From Gibbula magus (lineage: Eukaryota > Mollusca > Gastropoda > Trochida > Trochidae), in contig OW388296.1 in NCBI GenBank assembly GCA_936450465.1, positions 40,576,023 through 40,640,022 of the forward strand: a stretch of 64,000 bases of DNA. The letters run 5' to 3'. The position numbers were made by a program, and so were the translations under genes. This document shows, piece by piece, positions 43,827 through 59,196 of the stretch. Under the pieces are notes generated by a model, which searched no databases, was not told the DNA's origin, and saw only the letters and a program-made list of their open reading frames with translations. The number at the start of each line of letters is the position of its first letter. Position 1 is the stretch's first letter.

Positions 43827-46800
43827 TCATATCTTCCATTCATCATCATTGCTGTCCGGTGTTTGATAGAGAGAAAGTCTGAGAGCCCGTTGACGTTTCT
43901 GTAATCCGCTCTGAACCGCATGTAGCAAAACACGATCTTCCGCTGTCAATGACTGTGGGGTTCTCATCGAGTGGGGCGACTGAGAGCGGCTTCGTACAAA
44001 CTGGGGAACCTGTTTTTTTATTCGTGTAACAGATCGAGATCTTTCGTTAGGTGCTCCATAATTTTTTGTGTGGTACACCATTGTTATTCTTGGCATGGTT
44101 GCCTGCCTTGAGCTTTGATTGTTTCGGCTGAATCTTCGATTTGTCGCTTGTACGTGATTTTGAATTTCTGGTCGAGGAGACACGTAGTAACCATTAGGTG
44201 GTTGGACATTACCGTTGGCCATCCAGAACTGTTTGGGAGATTGCGGAGTCTGCTGGGGGTATCTCGGTGTGGAAGATGCAAAGAATACATCGGGAGATCG
44301 TGGAGACGGGAGCTCGACAGGGGTGAAGACATCGTCACTGAAACAGATGATTTATGATGAAGTGCACAAGAAAGACTGAAATAACATTGAATGTAGCTAG
44401 TCATTTGTTTATTTCAAAGAAATATTCTGACAACTAAAATTTGAAAAGTTGCATTCCCAAGGTTAAATTGTCAGCATCCCTTGATGTTAATCTCAACAGT
44501 CTTTTCAGAAGACAAATTTGCTGAATCCTTCATATTAAACACTCCTTATAGCAATAACTATAATATTGTCGAATTATAATGATATTATTGTAATGGCAGT
44601 ACTAGCATAATGACGTCATACATTCAACATTATTACTCTAGTGATTTGTAGGCTTATTCATTTCTTCCAATAATTGTATTAATTTCTATCTTTACAATTC
44701 CTTCAAATACATAAATTATAATTTAAAAACAATAGCGTTCGGTTATTCTTACCTCATTACAGTTTCTGTTCTGCTCTTCAGTGGACCATTGTTTTCTGAA
44801 AGATATATATCTATCAATATTTACATATCTTATATGTTATCTTTAAGTTATGAAATTAGAAATGGATAACCAAACTTGAAAACTAAAATTATTCAGTAGC
44901 AGATCAAGAACATAATGGAACAAAATGATTACAGACAGACAGAGCAATTACTATATGTCACATTATCATATTCTGGTAGATGAGAATTGACTATCTTATC
45001 ATGAACATACGGAAGGAGATATTCACTACAGGCCTACCAAAGAAAAACTCCAATTGCAACAAAAAGAATCGAAATGCACACATAAAGACACGAATTTGCA
45101 TCGTAAATAAGCTATACGGAATGAAAAGAGGCGAATCTGCACACAAATGAGACGATCAGCAATTATAAATACACGAGGACGTACATAAACCATTTCCACC
45201 CTTCTTTAATTCATAAAACACCATGAAATGAGATGTAAGAAGAAGAAAAGGCTTTTTAACTTTCCAGTCGAAGGAGTCAAACTTTCATCCGCCATTTTGG
45301 AATCGGACAACGCATACGCAGTCACAGTGTTGCACTTAGCGTCTTTCATTTTGCGTCCTCGTGTATTATATTATGTACGATGCAAATTTGTGTCTTTTTG
45401 TGTGCATTTCGATTCTTTTCATTGCAATTTTATTTTTTTTGGGTAGGCCTGCACTAGTGTGTTTTAAAACAAACAGAGGTCAAAATACAATTATTCCTTT
45501 CAGTATTCGTCTTTTAGATGATATTAAAGTTGAATGAGTTTGATTGTTCTATGTATATGCTTGTAACTTGTATTGTCTGTCTTTATTGTACATGAGCTCT
45601 GTCCTGATGCAAAATATGAAGACAGTACTTACTCATGTTGTGTCTATGATAACTGTTAGCTTCTTATCTAAACTTACTTACAATGGCAACTGATGAACAA
45701 TAGGAAAATTAAATTATTTTATTATATATTTATACCTTTTCCCTTGCCAAAGGGAGAACGTTTTATTTCCAGTTTGACTCTTTTAGCGTTGGTAAGATCG
45801 GAGATCTGCTTTTCCGTCAGAATATTCACACTTAGACCGTCAATCTGCAGAGAAATGTGTTTACATAATTATATACTAACAGTTTATTGGTATCACGGTA
45901 CAGTACACTATGGTATGGTATGATATGGTATGAAACACTTTGGTTTGGAACAGTACAGTATGGTATGGTACACTATGGTATGGAACAGTACACTTTGGTA
46001 TGGTATGGTATGGTACACTATGGTATGATATGACATGGTAAGTACACTAAGATACAGCATGGTGTGTAACTGTACAATATGGTATGGTACAGTATGGTAT
46101 GACATGATATGGTAAATATAGTATTGTATGGTATGACATGATATTGTATGATATTGTTCACTATGGTATGACATGATATGATTCACTATGGTATGGTATG
46201 ACATGATATGATCCACTATGGTATGACATGATATGATTCACTATGGTATGGTATGACATGATATGGTTCACTATGGTATGGTATGACATGATATGATCCA
46301 CTATGGTATGGTATGACATGATATGATTCACTATGGTATGGTATGACATGATATGATTCACTATGGTATGGTATGACATGATATGATTCACTATGGTATG
46401 GTATGACATGATATGGTTCACTATGGTATGGTATGACATGATATGGTACTGTACAGTATAATATAGTATTGTATAGTACTGTATTCTTGTTGTTAACAAC
46501 ATACATTAATTTTTCTCCACAAAAAGCTGAACACCATCCACAAAATCAATATTTAAAAATCTTATGGATCATGATAAATTATGCGCTATAAATACTTAAA
46601 TAATGAAATTTTGGGTGGACCTTTACGTACTTATTTTGAAGAGCCTATCCTCTCAACCCAATAATCACTTAATCACTACTTAAAGATTATCACTTTAATC
46701 TCCTCTCTATGACATCAAAGAAGAAATTTCTTCTACATATGTATAACTCACCCTGATGATGCAGTCCCCCTTCTGGAGTCCCCCCTTGTAGGCGGGTGAG

Positions 46801-49800
46801 TTGGGCTCAACATCCTTCACAATGATGTCTCCAGCTATCGGGTCTCTGTCACATTATGAGGAAACATTATAGCAAACATTCAGTATCTGACTAGCTCATG
46901 ATGTCATGTGATAAATATGTTATAGATAATATTTATTAAAGATAAGGAATGTGTGTTTCTGGGCATTGTATTTCTAAACTTTAATAGCATTCTGTTTGAG
47001 CTAATCTGGAGATGCCTCTTATGTTTCTGATATAGTGGTGTGGTGTGGTGTGGTGTGGTTAGATGTGGTGTGGTGTGGTGTGGTGTGGTTAGGTGTGGTG
47101 TGGTGTGGTGTGGTGTGGTTAGGTGTGGTGTGGTGTGGTGTGGGGTGGTGTGGTGTGGTGTGGGGTGGGGTGGGGTGGTGTGGTGTGGTGTGGTGTGGTG
47201 TGGTGTGGTGTGGTGTGGTGTGGTGTGGTGTGGTGTGGTGTTTGACAACAACTTTAGATTCTAGGTCAAAACTTCACCTACAAAGAATAAAGAAGTTGCT
47301 TTCCTTAAATGTGTCCTAATTCTTCATCACCTCAACTTCTATAATGCCAATCAAAGAAGTAGTATGGTATGGTATAAATTACAAACTTTGCAAATTTGCA
47401 ATGAAAATGTTTTGGTATAGATATTTCTTTCTCAATGAGGGTTTAAACACAAGAATATGAAAATGATTGAACAAAGATACCAAATTTATTCTGTATCAAT
47501 ACATTTCTATTCTCAGGGATAGGAAATTGTGAAAAGGTCTGCTCTGAATAATGACTTCAGTGCTTAAGGAAAATTACCAGACCCCTACTTCAGGTGTATC
47601 TATGAATTCACAATGGCGATTATGATAATTACAAGTACTCAATAACTTTGACAACAAAGGTATGATTTTTTTTAATATTATATCCATTATCCATTCCATC
47701 CATATTATATTATCTTCTAGAACTGTAGATATTGCCTATTAGATCAGGGAATATTTCCAAGCAATATCATATTGTTAACGGTATTAACGTGAGAGCACAA
47801 TATCAAAAACCTTGGGAAAATACATCATTATAGAACAATCTTATAAATCATGTACACGGTATGTGTCATGGCAACGTTTAGCCCCCTGGTCAGAAGTAAT
47901 GGAACAACAATACCTGGACTCGTTAGAGATTCACACCTGAACGATCAGGCTCCCCCACACAGGTGAAAACAGGTGGATAATAATACTTATTATCCTTATG
48001 TTATTACCACTTGTCTGATAGGCATTCTGGGGTTGAGGTGATGAAGAATGATGAACAAATTATGGATATAAACAGCTTTATTTTATATTGACAATGTTTT
48101 GACATTGATATTAATGTCGATGTCAATCAAATGATAGTGACCCATAAGTGTTTCTTTGAACTAATTAAGTGTTTTCAAATTGGAAGTTGAGAACTTAACA
48201 ATTAAAGCGATGCAAAACTAATAATTTTGAATTTGTTATGAATACATAATATCTCTCACTGATAATAAGCATGTTTTTAAAAAGATTAAATTTGAGATTA
48301 GATAACCCCAAGATCAATCCACTTTAAAATAACATTATATGCTAATTTTTGCCAAATTTTAACTACAACCATACTATTAATAATAATCCAAATGATCATG
48401 TCAATAAAAATAATTTCATTTGTAAATGTTAGTCCTTATATATCTATGTTATGACAACAATGACCAAACATTGATTATTTTGGCCTTCTCTACTGCAATG
48501 TAAGTGAATTCCCTTACAAAGATATACATGTATCTTTGTGAGAATTCTGCTGTATCAGCACCTACAATGAGCCTCATCTCTACCGTGACCAGCGTACGAT
48601 GCTAGAATAGAGGGCGTCTTCTACTCATTCATTTGTAATGTGCTAAGCTTCGGTAAGTTCTCAGTGCGCCTGCTGTGTTTATTTTGTTCTTTTGTGTTAC
48701 ATTTTTAAACTTTGAAAACATTTTGAAACTTAAGTTTTTAAAATTATATCTTCATTTTAAAGGCATTATGGCCCTCATGGTTTGAAATATTTTCTGCCTA
48801 TGAAACTTCATCACCACTGAATGTATTTGAATATGTTTTTATTCATCATGCTACACTTTGAAAGCATGTCTCTAACATGATTTGATATATTTATATAAAT
48901 CTTACCCAATACCCCATCCATATATCCTGTTTGTCAACAGTTCATTTATATATTTATCTATAATTATGACTTGAAGAGATGTCCCCGACTGATAAAAGAA
49001 ATAAAAGACACTCCCTAATCTATAAATGGAAACATTAATTTTAATAATTTACTGGTTAATAATTTGTATGTAGAAAGAACTTTTGAATTTCACAATGTCA
49101 CAACATTTTTTCATGTAAAAGTTTTGTCTCATATAAGAAGAATTTTCTCATTTTTTTAAGTCTTGTTACTTTTGACATTTATACAATGTGAATTTTAATA
49201 ATTAGAATTTATGCTTTGCCTTCATGACTATGAAGCAAAGATTGATACACTTTGTTACATATTGCTATATGATAAATTTGACAGGCACTCCTTAATCTTC
49301 AAATAGAAATATCCATTTTGGTATCATTTACTGATTAATAAGCTTTATGTCGAAAGAACTTTTGAACTTCACAATGAAAACAATTTCATGTGAAAGCTAC
49401 GTATGTAAGAGAAAAGACTCTAGATTTTCTCAGTACTCTAAGCCTACCGGTAATTACTTTTAATATTTATACAATTTGAATTTGAGAATGAATTAAGTTA
49501 ATAATTAGAATTTAATCTTGCCATCATGAAACAATAAATCAAAGGTTGTGTGATACACTTTCTTTAAATTTCAAGTCTGTATTTTTAAACTTATAATCTT
49601 TGAAATAAATATAAAATTAAAAGACAAATGAACAAAATAATAAGTCCATGTTGAAAGGATCACTACATATCATACATCAAAATGAACAAACATTTCTTAA
49701 AGGTAAAACTTTATCTAATTTTAAGTGAATATCTGAAGACTAAGAATTTGCAATGGCCTCCATTTACATTTTGGATTATCTCCCCTCCCCGACCTTGACC

Positions 49801-52800
49801 TTGCCATGTAATATGAACTGTGTTTAGTTCCACTGGATTACTTGACTCCAGTCTGTGTGTGTATAGCACAATGGCGTCTATTCACCTGCCTAGTGGGGTC
49901 ATTCTACCATGTACAGGTGTGACAATATACTATATAGGTGTGGCGAGGAGTGAAAACTATCATATGTTTACCTTTGTGATGAAAATTTTAGTTTTTCTTG
50001 CGCTTCAATACTCTGAAGGTGTATCATCTTCTTCTGACATAAATATTCAAGCTTTATGACCTACATTTGATTTTTTGCAATCATTTTCACATTTAAAGTA
50101 TTTGAATTCTGAATTTAACTTTTCAAATAACTATTAGAGTGAATTTATTCATTATAATTCAAGTAATAATTATGAATTCAGTTTATAATATCTGCAGAGG
50201 AGAGATATGGTTGAGTTTTGATAATCTTTGAAATTCAAAAAACTTTCTGACAATTAAAATGGGTGACATGAATGCATTGTAAGTAATGTTATCATTCAAA
50301 AGAGTTTTACCCTATAGAAATCAAAGGAAAAATACAAACAAACTTTTACACAGCTACAATACATTTTAAAAACCATACATAAGCAAAATTCTGAACAAAT
50401 TACGTTGCACATAATTTGGAAGTATGGGATCTTAGTGCAAACAATTAACCCAAACATCTGAATTTAAGTGCAAGACCACTCTGGATGGTCAATTTACAGG
50501 AAAAACAAATCATTAACACTGACTAGAGATTCAGATGCTGCAGGTAAAGGATAATTACCTGTAGACCGCACAGCCGAGTTTTCCATTAGTTGGGTAGATG
50601 ATGGTGTGACGTGAGTCTGAAACAGGGGGAGGTAACTGCGGGCTGGCCGGCTGACCTGGAAATAGATGATTCATTTTAAATTAGTTTTAAATTATTTTTT
50701 TAATTGTTTCAGGGTTTTATAATTATAATCCAAATTATTGTCGCTCCATAGAGGTAACTCAAGTCATCTTTCCATATAACCTCTGTTCTAATTCACTGAT
50801 ATTGTGTGTTTATAAAAAAAACAGGAGCAAGAACTCCTAATATTGTCCTGCACCCCGTTCAATAGCAGCGAGCGCTTCAATTGCTCAATGTAGCGCTCAA
50901 TGTAGCGCTCAATGAGCGCTTCTTCTCTCTTGAACGACACAGTGCAAATTCCTCAAAGTTTGCTCGCCTTGCTACGTAGCGCTACATTGAGCAATCGCGT
51001 TCAAGATAGGTTTCAAAGTAATCGCTCTTTGAGCGATAACTTTGAAACCTATCTTGAACACGGCACAGGTCATACAATAGACATCATACACAGAGTTCAG
51101 TTTGGAAGAGTCCTAGTTTGTTCTCTTTTAGATTGCAGTATAACGATAACAGTAATATAAATCGGTCTATAAAGGATACAATCTTTCATTTGTGAGGCTA
51201 GAGGGGGGTATACCGTCAAGACACAAAAATCAAGGATTTCATAGATTTAATGTTACATTTCGCCACCCGTTAGGGCGACTTCATCAGACCTTTCATGTAA
51301 TACCATCTTTATCAAATGAGTCAATGATCTGGTATAAAACATGCAAAAGCGATTTTAATACAAATGGTATTACATTGTAGGAGTTTAGTATTCTGTTCAT
51401 TACATGCCAGAATTAATAAAGCGAAATTGCTAGGAGTCATGCACCATTGTGACGGCGGTACAACCATTGTGATGTAACTGCAGGATATTGGTATTACACT
51501 TGTTTAATACTACCGTATAAATATTACACTGCAGTTTCTTCCATGGCAAGTGATAAAGATATGTATATGGCACACTGTTCCATATGCATGCACAGGAGCT
51601 CCTCACGCTGTTATCACCCTGGTGTAGGTAGCAACATCATTTCTTTTATTGGACTACTCTCTGTGAGTATTTATTATTTTCATTGAGCTTCAAATACCCA
51701 CCCACATAATGTTCTACACAAATACCCATCCATGATGTTCTACACAAAAACCAACCTACATAATGTTCTACACAAATACCCACCTACATAATGTTCCACA
51801 CAAATACCCATCTACATAATGTTCCACACAAATACCCATCTACATAATGTTCCACACAAATACCCATCTACATAATGTTCCACACAAATACCCAACTACA
51901 TAATGTTCCACACAAATACCCATCTACATAATGTTCCACACAAATACCCAACTACATAATGTTCCACACAAATACCCATCTACATAATGTTCCACACAAA
52001 TACCCAACTACATAATGTTCCACACAAATACCCATCTACATAATGTTCCACACAAATACCCAACTACATAATGTTCCACACAAATACCCATCTACATAAT
52101 GTTCCACACAAATACCCAACTACATAATGTTCCACACAAATACCCATCTACATAATGTTCCACACAAATACCCAACTACATAATGTTCCACACAAATACC
52201 CATCTACATAATGTTCCACACAAATACCCAACTACATAATGTTCCACACAAATACCCATCTACATAATGTTCCACACAAATACCCACCTACATAATGTTC
52301 CACACAAATACCCATCTACATAATGTTCCACACAAATACCCAACTACATAATGTTCCACACAAATACCCATCTACATAATGTTCCACACAAATACCCAAC
52401 TACATAATGTTCCACACAAATACCCAACTACATAATGTTCCACACAAATACCCATCTACATAATGTTCCACACAAATACCCACCTACATAATGTTCCACA
52501 CAAATACCCATCTACATAATGTTCCACACAAATACCCAACTACATAATGTTCCACACAAATACCCATCTACATAATGTTCCACACAAATACCCACCTACA
52601 TAATGTTCCACACAAATACCCATCTACATAATGTTCCACACAAATACCCAACTACATAATGTTCCACACAAATACCCATCTACATAATGTTCCACACAAA
52701 TACCCAACTACATAATGTTCCACACAAATACCCATCTACATAATGTTCCACACAAATACCCAGCTACATAATGTTCCACACAAATACCCATCTACATAAT

Positions 52801-55800
52801 GTTCCACACAAATACCCAACTACACAATGTTCCACACAAATACCCATCTACATAATGTTCCACACAAATACCCAACTACATAATGTTCCACACAAATACC
52901 CAACTACATAATGTTCCACACAAATACCCATCTACATAATGTTCCACACAAATACCCACCTACATAATGTTCCACACAAATACCCATCTACATAATGTTC
53001 CACACAAATACCCAACTACATAATGTTCCACACAAATACCCATCTACATAATGTTCCACACAAATACCCACCTACATAATGTTCCACACAAATACCCATC
53101 TACATAATGTTCCACACAAATACCCAACTACATAATGTTCCACACAAATACCCATCTTCATAATGTTCCACACAAATACCCAACTACATAATGTTCCACA
53201 CAAATACCCATCTACATAATGTTCCACACAAATACCCAACTACATAATGTTCCACACAAATACCCACCTACATAAAGTTCTGCACAAATACCCAACTACA
53301 TAATGTTCCACACAAATACCCATCTACATAATGTTCCACACAAATACCCACCTACATAATGTTCCACACAAATACCCACCTACATAAAGTTCTGCACAAA
53401 TACCCACCTATATAATGTTCCACACAAATACCACTACATAATGTTCCACACAAATACCCACCTATATAATGTTCCACACAAAAAACCCACCTACATAGTG
53501 TTCTACACAAAGAACCACCTACATATTGAAGCAAGTCTGTATCAAAGTTTAAGAGCCTTGCATGAAGTCTAGATCTCCTTGAGCGAGTCTACTTGTTTGA
53601 AGACACGTGAAATTGTAAGGCAAAGAAAGAAAGAAAAGAAACATAGTAGTTATGAACAATCACATTTATTTATAAAAAGTATCATCAAAATTGAGGCTGG
53701 TCGGGTACACTAGTTCATAAACTCGCCGCTCTCATGCACTAGTTCCTCTGTACAGAGTCAGTCAAGGACGACATTTTACTGAAACCTACACCATTAAATC
53801 TCGGAGGTTGTTGCTGTAAAAAGCATATCATTCCAATCTTGCTCGTCATCTAGAGCACTTATACAGCTAGGCTTTCATCACTGTTACTATTGTCACCGAT
53901 CTATTTCAACTATACCCGACCTAAGCATACGTCAATATCTAAATGATGTTTTATCATTAAATCATATGGGGTTTGCTTTCAATCGTCAATTTTATTACTG
54001 TTATAAACTTCATGACCAGTGAAGCTATTATACTTGTTTAACAACCAAAATGTCTTTTCAAGTTTGAGTTCATACATATATGTGTTTTGGTTTTCATCTG
54101 AAATTGATGTGTTAAAGGAGCTCTGGTCCAAGCGATCTTGAGACTGCGGTAGAGACTGTTACGCAATGTGTAACGAGGTCACGTGACGCAAACTAGGTGC
54201 AGGCGAGCGATCGCCGGCTTTTCGTATCCAAAGTAAACTCGTCTTAATCGTGATTCGTAATCAAAACGTAACTCGTACTAAAAAGCCTGGATATAGGTTA
54301 TATTTTGCTTTGCATGTATTAATAAATAGTTTGGTAGGTAACTGAACGATTGGTTGTTCAAACAAACGAAACATTTCAGATTTAGATTCATTTATTATCC
54401 TTACCTTTGCAGACAATTAGTACAATAAGAAAACGGTGTGGGTACAGGTTGTATTAGCATCATAAAATGTGAAATAGATAAAATCATGTGTCTGACAAAA
54501 CAGCAAAGATGTGACGAATAGAAAATGCCGGTGAAGAGAAAAAGATAAGTCGCCGACAAAGTAATTTACACCCAAAACATCTCACCACACACCAATATGT
54601 ACACCTCTTCCTGAGTTGTTCAGGCTTCAGATGACTTATTTGAAGAGTAAGTTGTTATATATTTATTAACATTATTATTACTGATAATATTATATCATCA
54701 TGAGACAAAATTAATATAACCATTTTCAACTCGCAATTAATTGACAGGTTGTTGATACAATATTACGGAGTCTTCTTCCACCATACAACTTCACATACGG
54801 GATTAAATGTAAATGTAAGTACTCGTATATTATTTAAACGGCATTTACCGGGTATTTCAGGATCTTACATGGAAAGATGGGTTGACAAACAGGGTTACAA
54901 GTACATATACACGCGTATATGTTGTTAATTATAACCATACTTCATGTGATGTTCATCCATGATTGTGTTTCAACAAATTTATTACGATATTTCACAAAGA
55001 AAGCCGTAGTTTATCAAGGTGCTTAATAATACTAATAATAGAATTAAAATGCTACTGGATGATTTCAAGGAATGCATAAGAGAGGTAATAGTGTGACATC
55101 GATTTCCTGAAAATATGTCTCCGTGTTTGGCGAAAAATCAAGGTTTAATCTTACATTTCATTTAAAGTTTTTTTATTTGTTGCTATAACGCTTGATATAG
55201 TTTAAATGTATTAAAACACTGAAAAAGTGACGGAATCGGCAAACAAGCAAAAAAATGCTTGCATAAATGCCTCTCCCTACAAACTGCAAACACACCAAAC
55301 AAACAAATAAGTTGCATACATTGAACAATCATAAAATATTAAACCAACAGGCATGTATATGGTACCAGATTACAAGACACAATTGAAGGCGTTAAACTTG
55401 TAAAGATGTTGAACGTTACATAACAGCAAGGCAATAGATGATAAGAAATAATTAAGAAACAAAGATTGATTTATGAAAAATCCGAAAATCTTTTAGATTT
55501 AACGATAACATTGTGGATGGATTTTAGCAGTACACGATTTTCGTGGTTCTTTGCTCAAGCATTTCCTTGCAATATGGATGCTATATTGAAACATGTTGTA
55601 AAGAAACATTCGTTTACTCTTGTACGATTGTATATACGTTTGATATCAGTGACAAAGTATATCAATAAGTGTAATAAAGTAACATTGTGTATCAGATATA
55701 AAAGGTTACTATAATTATAAGTGTGTCAAACAATATATTTTAATGTAATGCAAACCCTAAACAAAATATTTTATGTATAAGATTTTCAACAAGCTCAGTG

Positions 55801-58800
55801 AAATTAACATTAAGATTGCACCATTGTACACGCACATATATACAATATGATTATACACATTTATAGAACACGATCGAATGAATGAATTATGTTACCAGAT
55901 GCAGCCTAATACACACTCTCGTAAATGAAAACGTAATGGTAGGGTAAATACGATGATAGCTCCAATACAAATTCTCAATTTAACATACCATATAGATGTT
56001 TCTTCAAAGGAGAGAAGTGTTGTGACAGCAAATTAGTTTACGCAATTAAGCTGAACAAAGTCATATACGCTGAGTAGTGTAATTATGTTTTTACAGATAA
56101 CAAGTTTATTGGACCGGTTCAATTATATAACGAATGGCATGTCGGTGACCGGCGGCATTTCAATTGTCATGTTAATTGTCAAAAGTCTGGTCTAGGTGAC
56201 ACACAAACAATCATGAAATAACATTTATGCGACTGTCAGTCTAGATATTTGTCAGCCAATTAAACGTTCACTGAAAGGTTGGAACATATATTCCACCAAT
56301 GGAATTTAGGGATAGGATGAGCTTTGTATTCTGTGTTCTTTGGCGAAAAACCTCCAACAAGCAGATTTGGTATTTGAAGAATAACTTATCGCTGACATAG
56401 GACGATTATTATAGTACATGGATTATAAGGCTCATGGAGAAAACAGGTTCGTTATTCTAATCTTTGTCATCATTGTATATTGCTATATTCGCATGCGAAA
56501 TACTTGCAAAATCATCACAATTGTACTTTTGTTATTTACAAAATGATATATAGATACATGTTTCTTGAAGAGCGATACGTAAGTCCTTTAGCTAGTTTGC
56601 CGATTCCCTTCTTTTTTTTTATCATGATAAGAGACAATTACCATGTAAAACAAAACAGACAGTTAGAAGTATTTGTTTCGATTAAAATGCATTCATATTC
56701 GCGCTTGTACGGCAAGTAGTGGCGAGTAGGCCACTGCGCAACGGAAACATAGCTGCGTAGGAGTAACGCTAGTTCCATTTTCCCACTAATTGAATTTACG
56801 CTTTCCAGTGTTTTATTCAGGAGCATAGTGGGCCTTTAAGTCTTCATAGTCAGCTTTAATTATTTTTCATTATGTTTCATAAATTCAAATAAGTTATTCA
56901 AGTTCATTTATGTTGAATCTCATATTTGATATAAATTAATATTTTTCATTAACAGATAATCTAATTAAATTTAAAAAAATAAAAATAGAACCATTGGCTC
57001 TGCAGCTCACGAGTCATTACATTACCCAATATCTCTAAGGGTAAGACTAACGTATCAAAGAGGTACTGCCCATTTAGTCTGTTGGGGGTATGCAGACCCC
57101 TAAAATGGATCCCCAACTTTTCAATTTCCTTATAATCCACATTGCACAAAACACAAAATTTATTATTCTACACCTTTGTGTTCTTAGAAAGAAGTATCAT
57201 GTTGATTTTAACGGTGTAAAGTTTATCATTTTCTTTCTACAGAAGCTTAGATATTAATATTAACTTTAAATGTGCCCTGTAGTTTTAATTTATTTGGGGA
57301 AGGATTTGTGCAATTGTACCTTTAAATATAAACTAGTTTTGTACATCACACTTTCAAATAAATTCTACTCTCTTTATTCACTTGTTCACTCGTTTACACT
57401 TTAGAGCAGCGCCCATGTGTGGCATTCGTGATAACAACAATATGTGAAATAACCTTGAAAAGTGCTTGCCCTAAAGTGTAGTTTTGTCAAATTAAAATGT
57501 CAAAACTAGCACAGTTTCTATTTGGACAAAATTCCCTGTTTATTTTGCTGATTAAGTTAAAAAAACTAAAACTAATTCCATTCTGACTATCATCCCTTCA
57601 CTTCATTCTAAGTACTATCTACACTTGCTTCGATAAAATAGACTCTTGACGCTCTTTTATAGACGGTGATATACTGTTTTTTTAAAGATGTTTTATAGCT
57701 ACAGTTCTGCAGCTTCTAATTCTTCTTTCCATTTATACACCTATATTTATAAGTACCGGGTATGTACATTTTTCTGATAAAGTTAACATACTAATCCCAT
57801 TTTACCCATCACCCACACCTAATTCTATTTTACCTGTATACACCTGTATAAGTATGTTCGTTTTTCTGATTAAGTTAACATACTAATCCAATTTTGGTTT
57901 CACCGAGTCACCTAATTCTATTTTACCTGTATACACCTATTTAAGTATGTTCATTTTTCCGATTCAGGTACATACTAATACCATTTTGCCCATCATTCGT
58001 TCACCCAATTCTGCCATGGCTGTGTACACTTATATAAGTATGTACATACACCTTACACTGCAGTGATGGGCGGTTGTTACAGCTAATTCTATTTTACCTG
58101 TATACCTGTTTAAGTATGTAAATTTTTCTGATTCAGGTACATACAGATACCATTTTGCCCATCACCCCTTCACCCAATTCTAGTATGACTTTATATACAC
58201 CTATATATATATAAGTATGTACATAGACACCTTACACTACAGTGATGGGCGGTTGTTACCGATGAGGGGCTACTGTTTGCAGAGTAGAAACACACTAGGT
58301 AGCTTGTTACCTACCAACTGACCAACTTGGGGGGAAAGTGTGCTAATATTTATATGGAATGTCCATATATAAACAGAAACACGAGCGGCTCTTCTGTAAA
58401 TAATGAACATCACGTTTATTGTTAAGTAAACGTTCCATCTCATTTCCATGATATATTTTTTTGATGTTTCATATTTATCAAGTATATACTTACTTGACCT
58501 GTAGACTTAAGAATTTTAAACTTTATCTTATATGTATTTGTACATTTAATATTTGTGTATTTAATTTTTTTTTTCTGTAACATAAATACTCTCAATCATG
58601 AATTATTCATGAATGATTTTTATGGTTTACAAATCCATAAAATAAAGACTTACAATGTCTATTTGTAACATCTTTATCCTGAATCTATTTGCCAGTAAAA
58701 TTCTGATCATGAATTATTCATCCTTCTGAATGAAATATTGTTTGATTTAGTGTTCTTTTATGGAGTTTAACACATGCCCATTGTTTTACTTTAAAAAAAT

Positions 58801-59125
58801 ATTTGGCAGAATGTCATTTCCGAAAGCAATTATGCTATTATGAACATTGCATGATTTATGTTATAGATATAAGGTGATAATGTTGTGATATCCCAATGAG
58901 TATCCCAGATTTTCATAGGCACAAATAAATCTCCAAACTTTACGCTAATCCTTGAATACCTTTATATCTATAATCTCTAATTTTGTAGTAACCTTCTATA
59001 CCTTTTATTTTCAAACATGCAGAGTGACAAATCACTTAGCTTATTGAATATGATAACTAACAGTAAAAAAAACCTCAAACATCAAGCATCATTATCATTA
59101 TAATCATCATCATCATCATCATTAT

Positions 59126-59160
<35 letters not shown>

Positions 59161-59165
59161 GCAGC

Positions 59166-59196
<31 letters not shown>

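Noticed and set aside
43410..43904. 164-residue plus-strand frame
   Set aside because: It overlaps, antisense, the last exon of the harmonin-N-like/PDZ gene and the tandem repeats next to it. The minus-strand reading has splice support and continuous frame.
46161..47264. Several open frames over the TATGG and GGTGT repeats
   Set aside because: Low-complexity products of short-period repeats in introns.
51698..53525. CRISPR-like direct repeats
   Set aside because: 28-bp units are directly abutting with no spacers, in a eukaryotic intron.
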